Source of the DNA: Endozoicomonas sp. SCSIO W0465
GTDB lineage: Bacteria; Pseudomonadota; Gammaproteobacteria; Pseudomonadales; Endozoicomonadaceae
DNA: 64,000 nucleotides
Reading direction: 5' to 3'
Assembly (NCBI RefSeq): GCF_023716865.1
Contig: NZ_CP092417.1
Coordinates: forward strand, 474,001-538,000
The notes beneath the pieces were generated by a model, which saw only the letters and a program-made list of their open reading frames with translations, had not been told where the DNA came from and made no database searches. A program made the translations under genes and the position numbers. Shown piece after piece: positions 50,587-59,344 of the stretch (its first letter is position 1; each line of letters begins with the position of its first letter).

Positions 50587-51698
50587 TAGGACTTACGCAT
50601 TGACAACAGGCTCTAAAATTTGATAATGCCAAAAAACAGATGTCTTCAGGGATGAAAGTGAGAACTACCACTCGACCGACCACTGCACGATGCACTCTTG
50701 CAAAATACATTGGCTTTTTGATTAGTGAGCCAAAATCATCAACATGCACAAGACTGGCCGAGGTTACCGACTTTTCTCACGATAGCGCAAACCGCTTTCT
50801 TAAGCGTGAAAACTATCAGCCCAAAGATATGTACGATGAAGCAGTCAAAAGTTTAAACCCTATTGGCGGCACCCTGAGCGTTGATGACAGCGTGCTCGAC
50901 AAACCTTATAGCTACTCCGTGGCACTGGTTGGCCACTTTTGGTCGGGTAAACATCACCGAGTGGTTAAGGGAGTTAACCTCATCACCCTTTATTACACCG
51001 ACGTATCCGGGCGCCATATGCCGGTGAATTACAGGATATACGACAAATCGGAAGACAAGACAAAAAACGACTACTTCCGTGAAATGTTGATTGAAGTGCT
51101 GGTATGGGGGCTGAAGCCAGCGTTCGTTACCGGTGACTCCTGGTACAGCTGCACGACTAACCTGAAGACGATTAAAAACCATCAGACTGGGTTTATGTTT
51201 GCCGTTGAGAAAAACAGGACAGTATCACTGGAAAAAGGTAAATGGCAGCAGGTTCAACACCTCGACATCCCCGACAATGGTCTGGATGTATGGCTCAAAG
51301 ACTTCGGTAAGATCCGGTTGTTCAGGACGATGCTAAAAGACCAGCGTCGCCACTACGTGGTTTACTTGCCAGAGGAAGTCCCTTTTGAACGCAATGACTT
51401 CAAGCAGATCCATGACCAGCACTGGCAGATCGAACAGTTTCACAGGGCGATCAAGCAGGTTTGCCATATTGAGCACTTTCAGGTTCGCAGCGAACGACCC
51501 GTCAGAAACCATATATTTGCTGCAATTTTAGCTTTTGTTTATCTCCAGAAAATGCAGATAGAGCAGGAGTTTACGAATATTTATCAGCACCAACGGGGGC
51601 TGTTTAAAGAGACAATAGGCGCTTTCATTGAGAGTTTTGCAAAGGGGAAGGATCACCTCCTACCAAAATTTATCGGTGTCATCAATGCGTAAGTCCTA
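50587..51698 (+). mobile_element. 1112-bp IS (IS4/IS701-like), copy near the acyl-CoA dehydrogenases
   Basis: A complete copy with perfect terminal repeats, flanked by TTGTC at 50582-50586 and 51699-51703. It is in the opposite orientation to the copies at 2783-3894 and 26138-27249. Confidence 0.95.
50640..51692 (+). CDS. Transposase of the 1112-bp IS, 350 aa
   Basis: Identical in protein sequence to the products at 2789-3841 and 26144-27196, with the same candidate catalytic motifs. The gene is undisrupted. Its stop codon lies within the terminal inverted repeat of the element. Confidence 0.92.
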   Translation: MSSGMKVRTTTRPTTARCTLAKYIGFLISEPKSSTCTRLAEVTDFSHDSANRFLKRENYQPKDMYDEAVKSLNPIGGTLSVDDSVLDKPYSYSVALVGHFWSGKHHRVVKGVNLITLYYTDVSGRHMPVNYRIYDKSEDKTKNDYFREMLIEVLVWGLKPAFVTGDSWYSCTTNLKTIKNHQTGFMFAVEKNRTVSLEKGKWQQVQHLDIPDNGLDVWLKDFGKIRLFRTMLKDQRRHYVVYLPEEVPFERNDFKQIHDQHWQIEQFHRAIKQVCHIEHFQVRSERPVRNHIFAAILAFVYLQKMQIEQEFTNIYQHQRGLFKETIGAFIESFAKGKDHLLPKFIGVINA

Positions 51699-51804
51699 TT
51701 GTCGATGAAGTAAGCTGGTTTGTTTTAATAGCCGCTTTTTACTTGATCGTTAATCAGATCGAATAGCGTTGGTTTGATTGCTACATTCTGCAGACAAGCT
51801 AATT

Positions 51805-53507
51805 AGTTCTCGTCCAAAAACGCATCAGGCAATCATAATTAGATTGTACGTTCGTTTTGATATTTCCTGAAATTCCAGAGAGCCGCAAAAACTCTTCCCT
51901 TTTTTTCTCTAATCTGGGACGGATATTGGAGAAAAACGCGAAAAGCAGGCAGAAAACATCCTCCCACCATGCTGGAAAGGTACTTTCATGTAGCGTGGAG
52001 GTGGCTATCAGGATGGTGCCGGGTGTCTGGCCAGAATCACCAGGTTGTAACAGACCACCGATAACCAGCAATGAGAATCAAAACGCTCAGAACCCTTGCA
52101 GTGGCAACGTGATAGCCCAAAACATCTCTTTAGCCACGAAATTCCCGCTTCAATACCTGCCCGGAAGCGAAAGAGCGTTTTATACACATACTGACTTTTA
52201 GTCATCTCTTCGACTTCAAGTCCGCGCTTCTTATTAAAAGCTACATCGCTGATTCCCATGGCCTTGGCTTTTTCCAAATTAGCGCGACACGCGTATCCGC
52301 CGTCACCGCTTGTCTGGCGAGGTACACGACCATAAATTTCTTTTTGTCTTTCCATCATCGGAATGAATTGGTCCGAATCCGCTGGGTTACCTTCCTCAAT
52401 AACCAGGTCCAGGATCAATCGACTTTTTCCCTGAACCAGGTTCAGTTTATGGCCATACTGTACTTGCCGCCTGTCTTTTACGATGATATCCGTATGGGGT
52501 TCATACAGGCTAACCACTTTTTCCTGGGCTGGCACCTTTTCACCCTTAAAGACCCTGCGCTCTGTCTGGGAGACTATTGCATCCACCAGGGGTAACAGGT
52601 GATCCACATCGGCCTGCCACTTGTCGGCATCATCAGCCAGGAGACACTGCTCCTGCTGACGGGCGTTTGCTAGCGTGACAGTAGCTTCGATAAGTACCTT
52701 CCGGGATTTTCGGGTCAACTGCAGCAGTTTTTTATAATGCTGATGCCGCTCTTCTTTGCCAGCGTAGATGCATTTTCTGGCCGCATCTTTTACGGCTCGG
52801 TTGTGATGGGTATATTCATAAAGCGGTGTCGCTGTCAGTGTTTGTCCCCGTTCCAGCAGCCGACAAATTTCTTTAACGGAACTGGCTAAAAGATCACTGT
52901 CGCAAGGAGGTTTGATATCCGATTCGGTGACTGTGCTGTCAATAGCCACAGTGCGCCCTTTTTCAATACCCTGATCTTTAGCGGTCATTAGCTGACAGTT
53001 ATTAATCCGTTCCCATGTAGATGCAGTAAGAAGGCTGATGAGCCCATGCAAACTGGAGCGACTGGGGCGCTGGTTTGGTTCGAGGCGACAAAAGTCTCGA
53101 AAGAGCATGGAGTCCATCAAAACAAACGACAAGTAGTCATAATCACAATTCAAATACTGTTTCAGGAGTGCCGCACGAAGAACGGATTCTGCTGATAGTC
53201 CGTTCCGCCCAGTGTTCTGTTTATCACCAGAACTTAAGTCCTCATAAATCCAGTCATTGAACTGTGGATGGGCGTCAAGCCATTGCGAGATACCGGAAAG
53301 CTGGGAGCAGATTTCATGAGGTACGTAATGGAGTTCCATACTACACTGCGGGTTGCGTTTTTTGCGCATTTGGAGTCCTCTGTTTTTGGCAATCCCTTAT
53401 GTTTCTTGCTCTTGGGAAGTTTAGTCGCCAGATAGCAGTAGGGCTCCACTTAATTTTTCAGGATAAAATCTACAGTTTTCAATTGGTTGTGTTTTTGGAC
53501 GAGAACT
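51805..53507 (-). mobile_element. ISNCY-type insertion sequence, 1703 bp
   Basis: The ends AGTTCTCGTCCAAAAACGCA and, read inward from the right, AGTTCTCGTCCAAAAACACA are inverted repeats. AATT flanks both sides (51801-51804 and 53508-53511). The right-hand AATT overlaps the stop codon of the acyl-CoA dehydrogenase gene at 53510. Confidence 0.88.
52008..53369 (-). CDS. ISNCY-type transposase
   Basis: A 453-residue transposase. An N-terminal region (SAESVLRAALLKQYLNCDYDYLSF) resembles the DNA-binding part of IS5- and IS1182-like enzymes. Catalytic candidates are the Asp in TVAIDSTVTESDIKPP, the Asp in TSGDGGYACRANL and the Glu in RAGIEAGISWLKRCFG. A long helical insert with Gln- and Arg-rich sequence lies between the first and second acidic residues. 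The architecture fits the group curated as ISNCY; I am less sure of the subgroup. The gene is undisrupted. Confidence 0.85.
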   Translation of the reverse strand: MRKKRNPQCSMELHYVPHEICSQLSGISQWLDAHPQFNDWIYEDLSSGDKQNTGRNGLSAESVLRAALLKQYLNCDYDYLSFVLMDSMLFRDFCRLEPNQRPSRSSLHGLISLLTASTWERINNCQLMTAKDQGIEKGRTVAIDSTVTESDIKPPCDSDLLASSVKEICRLLERGQTLTATPLYEYTHHNRAVKDAARKCIYAGKEERHQHYKKLLQLTRKSRKVLIEATVTLANARQQEQCLLADDADKWQADVDHLLPLVDAIVSQTERRVFKGEKVPAQEKVVSLYEPHTDIIVKDRRQVQYGHKLNLVQGKSRLILDLVIEEGNPADSDQFIPMMERQKEIYGRVPRQTSGDGGYACRANLEKAKAMGISDVAFNKKRGLEVEEMTKSQYVYKTLFRFRAGIEAGISWLKRCFGLSRCHCKGSERFDSHCWLSVVCYNLVILARHPAPS

Positions 53508-53509
53508 AA

Positions 53510-55300
53510 TTAAACGTCACCAAAATCCTGCTCTTTCATGGCCAGCAGATTGTCAGCACCCGACTCAATGCAGGCTTTGTGCATCTGAGCCCTTGGCAGC
53601 AGACGCTGGAAATAGAACTGTGCAGTCTGAATTTTGGCCTGGTAGAATCCTTCCTCGGTGGTACCATTTGCCAGAGCCTCTGTTGCAGTCAGTGCCATCC
53701 GGGCCCAGAAGTAAGCCAGGCAGGCATAACCGGAGTACATCAGATAGTCAACTGCAGCAGCTCCCACTTCTTCCTTGTTCTGCATGGCCTTCATACCAAT
53801 CTGCGTGGTCAGATCACCCCATTCCTTATTCAGGGCAGTCAATGGCTTGATAAACTCCCGGAGCGCTTCATTATCAGCCTGAGCCTGACAGAACTTATGA
53901 ACCACCTTGGTGAATGGCCTCATCGTGGCACCCTGAGTCATCAGAACTTTACGACCCAACAGATCCAACGCCTGAATACCCGTGGTCCCCTCGTAGAGCA
54001 TAGAGATACGGCAGTCACGAACATTCTGTTCCATACCCCACTCACTGATAAAGCCGTGGCCACCATAACATTGCAAGCCATGGTTTGCTGCTTCAAACCC
54101 TGTCTCAGTGATAAATGCCTTGACAATAGGAGTCAGGAAACTCAGTTCCAGATCTGCCTGTTTCCTGACTTCTTCATCAGGGCTGTTCATTAAGTCGGCA
54201 ATTTGTGCCGTGTAGTAAACCAGTGCACGGTTACCTTCCGTCAGTGCCTTGATGGTCAACAGCATGCGACGCACATCCGGGTGAACAATGATCGGGTCGG
54301 CAGGACCATCAGGGTTCTTCGGACCAGACAGTGAGCGCATCTGCAAGCGGTCCCGGGCATAGCGAACGGCACCTTGATAAGCGACTTCTGCATGGGCAAG
54401 CCCCTGTATACCCGTGCCCAGGCGGGCAGAGTTCATAAAGGTGAACATGCAGTTCAACCCTTTATTCGGTTCACCGATCAAATAGCCGGTCGCACCGTCA
54501 AAGTTCATCACACAGGTGGCGTTACCATGAATACCCATCTTGTGCTCAATGGAACCACAGCTGACACCGTTACTCTCTTCAAGCGCATCCGGGCGATGAC
54601 GGGGAACAATAAACAGGGAGATACCTTTGGTGCCTCCGGGAGCATCTGGCAAACGGGCAAGAACGATGTGAACAATATTCTCTGCCATATCGTGCTCCCC
54701 GGCAGAGATGAAAATTTTGGTACCTGTAATACGGTAAGTACCATCTGCCTGTGGTATCGCTTTGGTTTTCAGCATACCCAGATCCGTACCGCAGTGAGAT
54801 TCGGTCAGACACATCGTGCCTGTCCACTCACCCGAGATCAGGCGGGTAAGGTACGTTTCCTTCTGCTCATCGGTACCATGAGCTTCCAGAGTATTCATTG
54901 CACCATGGCTCAGTCCGGGATACATCCCCCAGGACCAGTTGGCTTCACCCATCATTTCACTGAGCACCAGGCCCAGTGAGGCCGGGAGCCCCTGACCACC
55001 ATACTCAGCATCACTGGCCAGTGATGGCCAGCCACCTTCGACGAACTGTTGATAGGCTTCTTTAAATCCGGTTGGGGTTTTAACGCCATCTTCAGTCCAG
55101 GTACAACCTTCCTCATCACCAACACGATTCAGCGGTGACAGTACCTGCTCACAGAATTTGGCGCCTTCTTCCAGGATCGCATCCACCATGTCCGGAGTGG
55201 CATCCTGGCCTTCAGGCAAGTTCGCGTAATGTGCTTCGAAGCCCAAGACTTCATTACGGACGAAGCGGATATCTCGCAGGGGAGCTTTGTATTCTGGCAT
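53510..55300 (-). CDS. Acyl-CoA dehydrogenase, long form (copy 2)
   Basis: A 596-residue paralogue of the protein at 45801-47579, sharing MCLTESHCGTDLGMLKT, GTKIFISAGEHD, NFDGATGYLIG and the C-terminal YEGTTGIQALDLLGRKV. It performs the same first beta-oxidation step, perhaps on another chain length. The ISNCY-type element sits exactly at its stop codon without changing the protein. A perfect PsrA-type palindrome lies about 55 bp upstream of the start codon, so expression is probably fatty-acid responsive. It diverges from the SopB-like gene, with which it shares a 168-bp intergenic region. Confidence 0.9.
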   Translation of the reverse strand: MPEYKAPLRDIRFVRNEVLGFEAHYANLPEGQDATPDMVDAILEEGAKFCEQVLSPLNRVGDEEGCTWTEDGVKTPTGFKEAYQQFVEGGWPSLASDAEYGGQGLPASLGLVLSEMMGEANWSWGMYPGLSHGAMNTLEAHGTDEQKETYLTRLISGEWTGTMCLTESHCGTDLGMLKTKAIPQADGTYRITGTKIFISAGEHDMAENIVHIVLARLPDAPGGTKGISLFIVPRHRPDALEESNGVSCGSIEHKMGIHGNATCVMNFDGATGYLIGEPNKGLNCMFTFMNSARLGTGIQGLAHAEVAYQGAVRYARDRLQMRSLSGPKNPDGPADPIIVHPDVRRMLLTIKALTEGNRALVYYTAQIADLMNSPDEEVRKQADLELSFLTPIVKAFITETGFEAANHGLQCYGGHGFISEWGMEQNVRDCRISMLYEGTTGIQALDLLGRKVLMTQGATMRPFTKVVHKFCQAQADNEALREFIKPLTALNKEWGDLTTQIGMKAMQNKEEVGAAAVDYLMYSGYACLAYFWARMALTATEALANGTTEEGFYQAKIQTAQFYFQRLLPRAQMHKACIESGADNLLAMKEQDFGDV

Positions 55301-55351
55301 GACGCATCCTCAATTTTCTTTTATTTATGGATGATGATAAGAATAGCACGA

Positions 55352-55371
55352 TTTCAAACAGTTGTTTGAAA
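55352..55371. promoter_or_regulatory. PsrA-type operator upstream of the acyl-CoA dehydrogenase gene
   Basis: TTTCAAACAGTTGTTTGAAA is a perfect palindrome with 8-bp arms around AGTT. Its core CAAAC-N4-GTTTG matches the PsrA consensus known from Pseudomonas (G/C-AAAC-N2-4-GTTT-G/C). PsrA is a TetR-type repressor of beta-oxidation genes released by long-chain fatty acids. Whether this genome has PsrA is not visible here. Confidence 0.65.
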
Positions 55372-55468
55372 CTTACGTTTAGACAGATCTAAAGTCAATA
55401 CATGTTTCAATCAAAGTACGACAGATGTTGAACGATTGTACTGTTGAGCTGGGTAACTGCTTAAATTT

Positions 55469-57967
55469 GTGACGTTGCCGATATTGGCTTTAGCAGAATC
55501 ACTATTTTTAGACGATGCCATGAACTTGATGAAAGCTTTGGGACACGCCCTCCAAACGGGAACAGCCAGCAGTTACGAACAAGTGGGGAGCATTCCCTCA
55601 AAATCGGTCAGTGGTAATCCGTTCAAGCGTTGGCTGTTGCGTCTGCGGGGTAAAGAGCAGCAACAGGAAGCGATCTATTCTGTTCGTTCGGTCAGGAAAA
55701 ATCTTATTCAGAACTACGGTGAGCCGGTTGGTAATCAGGTGATGGTGCAGGGTGACCAGCGTCCGTTGACGGTCCGCAAGATTGTCAAACTGCACGGCAA
55801 AGCGATCCGCCAATTGGGTAAAATTGAAGCCAGGAACCGACTCAATAGTAAAGAGTGGGGCAATATGGCGAACCCGGAATCTATGGCGGCCAAACTGTTT
55901 ACCTGTGCCTACGCTTGTTCCAGTACTATGTTGCCGGATTATGAAAAAAACCGTCTCAGTCAGCACATCGAACAGAGTTTCTATCATCATGGCGACCACA
56001 AACTATCCAGGGAAGAAGCACAGGCGCTGATCCTCGATGTGTTTCGTAACCACACCCCCGGTTTTGCCGAGATGACACCTGAGACCGGCCGAGTGTTGCA
56101 GCAAGAGTTGCAGCAGGTATCAGGTAATACCCAGCTCTATCCCGATAGCTTTAGCCAATGGCAGGATCAACAGCCATTCAGTGTCATGACCCGCAATCAG
56201 TTCCACAATTTTCGGGTCTATAGCTCGCAAAGTGCCCGGTTACAGTGGCAGTCACCTTTTGATGCGCTCGACAAGCAGGGCTGGGCCGAGCAGATTGCGG
56301 CTACGGAAAGCCATATCGACAAGTTACAGGCGACAGCACGACATCTGTTGCAAAATCAGGAGATTCCCGAGCTGCTCCAGCAGGCACTGGTGCAGGATCT
56401 CCATGGACAAGTCGTTAAGGCGAAAAGTCATGTGCAGTATTTACAGACTTTGCAGGCCTGTGACTTCCGTTCACCAGATAATATGTTTAGTGCCCGTAGG
56501 CACAATTTGACTACTGCTCTTCAGGTAGCCGAAGCGGCGCTTGCGGATAAGGATTTTCCTGAGAAAAAACGCACGGAGATGGCGGTACTGCGTGCTCAGC
56601 TTGTGCAGGAGATCCATGACCTCCAGAACGATCCCAAAGAGCAGATCGTGTTTATGCAGCAGGCAATACGTGCTCACGCTAATGAACTGCGAGACCGTTT
56701 GGTTCAGGCTGGCCTCTCTTCCAGACGCATGGACCAGCGTTGGCAGACAGTGTCGTTAAATATTAGCAACACCAAAGAGTGGCGCACGATAGAGAAGACC
56801 TTGCCAGTACGTACTGATAACGGCGTCCTGCTCTACCAGGGCAAGATTACCCCAGCGGCACAGATGCGGCTCAATGTGCCGGGGCAGCCGGAGGGAGAGC
56901 GCGATCCTTTTGCGGTCAGTTACCACGGTACCGGGTGCAGCTCGGCCACGCGCACAGAGGCAAAGCATGCTGTTAACCTCGCCGAGACCCGTCTGACCAC
57001 AGACGATGGTCGTGTTTTATACGACGGCTTACGCAGTGGTACATTGACTCCGCCCACTGGTACGCCCAACATTGACAATATTACTGAGACCCGTGCCAAA
57101 GAGCTGTTGCAGGCTGCTGTCGTCAAAAAACTGAAGCAACTGCCAGCCGATCAGCAGCAGCGCATTCTCTCTGGAGCAGAAACGATCACCTTCGATATGG
57201 TGAGTTGCTCCATGCTCTCCCCCGATAGGGTGCGCCACATCACCGGTTTTCATGATGATGAGTACAACATGCAGGCGCTCCAGGTCCAGACCCTGGCTCG
57301 TCTATGTAGCGAGCCACTGCCGCTCTCTCTTATGGATAGTACGGGCCAGCCCCACAATGTTACCGCTAATATTCGCCTGACCACGGTGAATGTTCCGGTC
57401 AATAAGCTTGGTTTTGATCCGCTGTTAGCAACGGGTGGCCGCATCTGGCAAACATCTGACAGTGAAAACAACAAAGGTTTTCAAGCGCTGTTCGGCAATA
57501 TCCACCCGGACGCAGCAATGGGTGGTATGGTCGGTGAGTGGCTCACCGGCCCCGGTGCTGATTCTGCCGATCGTGACAAGGTTATCGGGTTGGTACAGCA
57601 AATTCGTACCATGTATGCCCGGAACGAACACCATTCCGAGGGCATGGATGCCTACAAACTGGCCGAGCGCGTGCAGTTACTGGCGTTTATGATTGGTGCA
57701 GTGCCCCATATGAATTGCAAGAGCGGCAAGGATCGTACTGGGGAAGCAGACGCCCGCACTCGCCAATTGGCATCGGAAGTGGATCGGCTGGGTTATGTGC
57801 CTGCTTACAATGCCGCACTGACCAGAGACCACAGGGAAGCGGTGCAGACCTTTGCCATGGGGGCAGGTAACCTGGAGGTACAGATGCAGAATATCAATGT
57901 ACCCGGCTATAAGACCGCAACGGGTAAGGACGAGATGGGCAACACTCTGTTTGGCCTGCTCCATTGA
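55469..57967 (+). CDS. SopB/IpgD-like phosphoinositide phosphatase, probable type III effector
   Basis: SopB and IpgD are type III secreted enzymes that dephosphorylate host phosphoinositides and alter membrane traffic and survival signalling. The C-terminal third of this 832-residue protein resembles them: the catalytic C-x5-R motif NCKSGKDRTG with Cys750, a preceding VNVPVNKLGFDPLL like the family's upstream conserved motif, and a tail AGNLEVQMQNINVPGYKT. The protein is about 270 residues longer than SopB at the N-terminal side; residues about 280-430 are helical and Gln-rich. No signal peptide is present. The start is uncertain: GTG 55469, or ATG 55517 (MNLMKALGHA). There is no secretion apparatus in the window. 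Confidence 0.85.
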   Translation: MTLPILALAESLFLDDAMNLMKALGHALQTGTASSYEQVGSIPSKSVSGNPFKRWLLRLRGKEQQQEAIYSVRSVRKNLIQNYGEPVGNQVMVQGDQRPLTVRKIVKLHGKAIRQLGKIEARNRLNSKEWGNMANPESMAAKLFTCAYACSSTMLPDYEKNRLSQHIEQSFYHHGDHKLSREEAQALILDVFRNHTPGFAEMTPETGRVLQQELQQVSGNTQLYPDSFSQWQDQQPFSVMTRNQFHNFRVYSSQSARLQWQSPFDALDKQGWAEQIAATESHIDKLQATARHLLQNQEIPELLQQALVQDLHGQVVKAKSHVQYLQTLQACDFRSPDNMFSARRHNLTTALQVAEAALADKDFPEKKRTEMAVLRAQLVQEIHDLQNDPKEQIVFMQQAIRAHANELRDRLVQAGLSSRRMDQRWQTVSLNISNTKEWRTIEKTLPVRTDNGVLLYQGKITPAAQMRLNVPGQPEGERDPFAVSYHGTGCSSATRTEAKHAVNLAETRLTTDDGRVLYDGLRSGTLTPPTGTPNIDNITETRAKELLQAAVVKKLKQLPADQQQRILSGAETITFDMVSCSMLSPDRVRHITGFHDDEYNMQALQVQTLARLCSEPLPLSLMDSTGQPHNVTANIRLTTVNVPVNKLGFDPLLATGGRIWQTSDSENNKGFQALFGNIHPDAAMGGMVGEWLTGPGADSADRDKVIGLVQQIRTMYARNEHHSEGMDAYKLAERVQLLAFMIGAVPHMNCKSGKDRTGEADARTRQLASEVDRLGYVPAYNAALTRDHREAVQTFAMGAGNLEVQMQNINVPGYKTATGKDEMGNTLFGLLH

Positions 57968-57972
57968 TAACC

Positions 57973-58022
57973 TGCACATTAATGTGCAACCTTAATGTGC
58001 AACATGTGCAACATGTGCAACC
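57973..58022. repeat. Short palindrome and tandem TGTGCAAC repeats after the SopB-like gene
   Basis: TGCACATTAATGTGCA at 57973-57988 is a perfect 16-bp palindrome. It is followed by copies of AATGTGCAAC and ATGTGCAAC up to about 58022. The block starts six bases after the SopB-like stop codon and may mark the transcript end or slippage during replication. Confidence 0.6.
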
Positions 58023-58029
58023 ACGAGCT

Positions 58030-58191
58030 TTAATTATCGACACAGTAATAGAACGTGGTCTCCGGTGCCCAAGCCAATGTATTGGTGATCAAGGCCGGTA
58101 AGGTCGGATCATCACTCTCCCATAGCTCCAGCCAAGTGTGCAGATGATTTTCAGCTGTGCAGTTAATAGCTGTAGAGATACCACTTGGTAA
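58030..58191 (-). pseudogene. In-frame coding remnant beyond the DUF1186 stop codon
   Basis: Directly after the TGA of the DUF1186 gene the same frame stays open for 53 codons and reads like protein (HLHTWLELWESDDPTLPA, then ETTFYYCVDN, stop at 58030-58032). There is no start codon. It is probably the tail of a lost neighbouring gene, or an extension reached only by stop-codon read-through. I do not recognise the domain. Confidence 0.35.
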
Positions 58192-59145
58192 TCAGTGCAG
58201 ACAACACTTCTTGAATTTCTTACCGCTGCCACAAGGACAAGGGTCATTTCTGCCCACACCGGCCGGTAATGACGTAAACGGAGCGGTTGGCCGAGCATGC
58301 TCAGCCTGCTTTGCAGTCGTCTGATTGATCACCATATTCTCCAGGTTGGTTAACAGCTCGTTGCTCTGTGAGGAATAACAGCTCAACTGCCTTAATGCGG
58401 CTACAGCATCATCCAGGTAGCAATAAAACTCACCTTCCTGCTTCATAACCGACTTCTTAACCGCGTCCGGAGCCACACCACAGCGTAATTTAAGTTCATC
58501 CAAGGTAATGTAATAGCTATCAGCCCACTCTTTTTCATAGAGGTCTTTCAGTGCCACCATAAAAGGCTCAGGCTGAGTGTTATAACAAGCCTGAACCCAG
58601 GCATTCCATACCTGATTCTTTTCCTGCTCAAGACCATACTCATAGAGCTGATGCAGATAGGCAATCAACGCCTGAAGCTCAAGGTCTCCCTGTTGATAAC
58701 GGACAACCAGTGCGCCCAGTGCGGCATCTCGGACGTATTCATCAATACTGGTGTTTTCAACGATGGACTGGAGCGGGCGAATATCGCCCGGGCAGAGCGT
58801 GGCAAAAATCTGGCTTAACCGGTCACAGACCACCTCATCAAAATCATCACCAATGGCAATGTTGTCTGCAGAGCTCATGGCGCTGAACAGGTCGATAACA
58901 ATGGGCCAGGCTGCCGGTTCACGAAATTGCGTTAACAGGTAAAGCGCATGAAGAGCCAGACGGCTTTTTGCCGATGAACTGCTGTGCTTATCACGTATTT
59001 TGACCGCTTCCAGCGCCTGCAGGAGCATCGGTGTGATCGCTTCCTGATGCTCTGAGGCCTCTCTTAAGGCCGGAAGAGGCAACTCACTGGAAACCCGGGA
59101 GAGGCTTTTTTTCAGTCCGGAGATATCCTCGGTAGAAAGGGTCAT
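58192..59145 (-). CDS. DUF1186 protein with C-terminal SEC-C zinc motif
   Basis: A 317-residue, largely helical cytoplasmic protein. Residues about 40-240 match my memory of DUF1186, whose HEAT-like helices (REPAAWPIVIDLFSAM, VRDAALGALVVRYQQG) suggest a protein-binding scaffold. The C-terminus is a textbook SEC-C motif (GRNDPCPCGSGKKFKKCCLH), a zinc-binding module also found at the end of SecA. The function is unknown. Residue 317 is the normal SEC-C end, so the stop codon is probably genuine. Confidence 0.85.
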   Translation of the reverse strand: MTLSTEDISGLKKSLSRVSSELPLPALREASEHQEAITPMLLQALEAVKIRDKHSSSSAKSRLALHALYLLTQFREPAAWPIVIDLFSAMSSADNIAIGDDFDEVVCDRLSQIFATLCPGDIRPLQSIVENTSIDEYVRDAALGALVVRYQQGDLELQALIAYLHQLYEYGLEQEKNQVWNAWVQACYNTQPEPFMVALKDLYEKEWADSYYITLDELKLRCGVAPDAVKKSVMKQEGEFYCYLDDAVAALRQLSCYSSQSNELLTNLENMVINQTTAKQAEHARPTAPFTSLPAGVGRNDPCPCGSGKKFKKCCLH

Positions 59146-59344
59146 AACCAGTTAATCCAACATATCAATGAAATTGGGCGCTAGAATAGACGTTCACGGC
59201 CTTAAGATACAGCCTTCGAGGGCTGCACCAGGTTATTCTTTTCCAGAGCGGTGAATATCTTTTGAGCCGTTTTAGCCAGCGCTGAAATTGGCATCCGCAT
59301 TATCCCCAGATGACTTACCCCGGCTTTATTCTGATAATCAGCGC

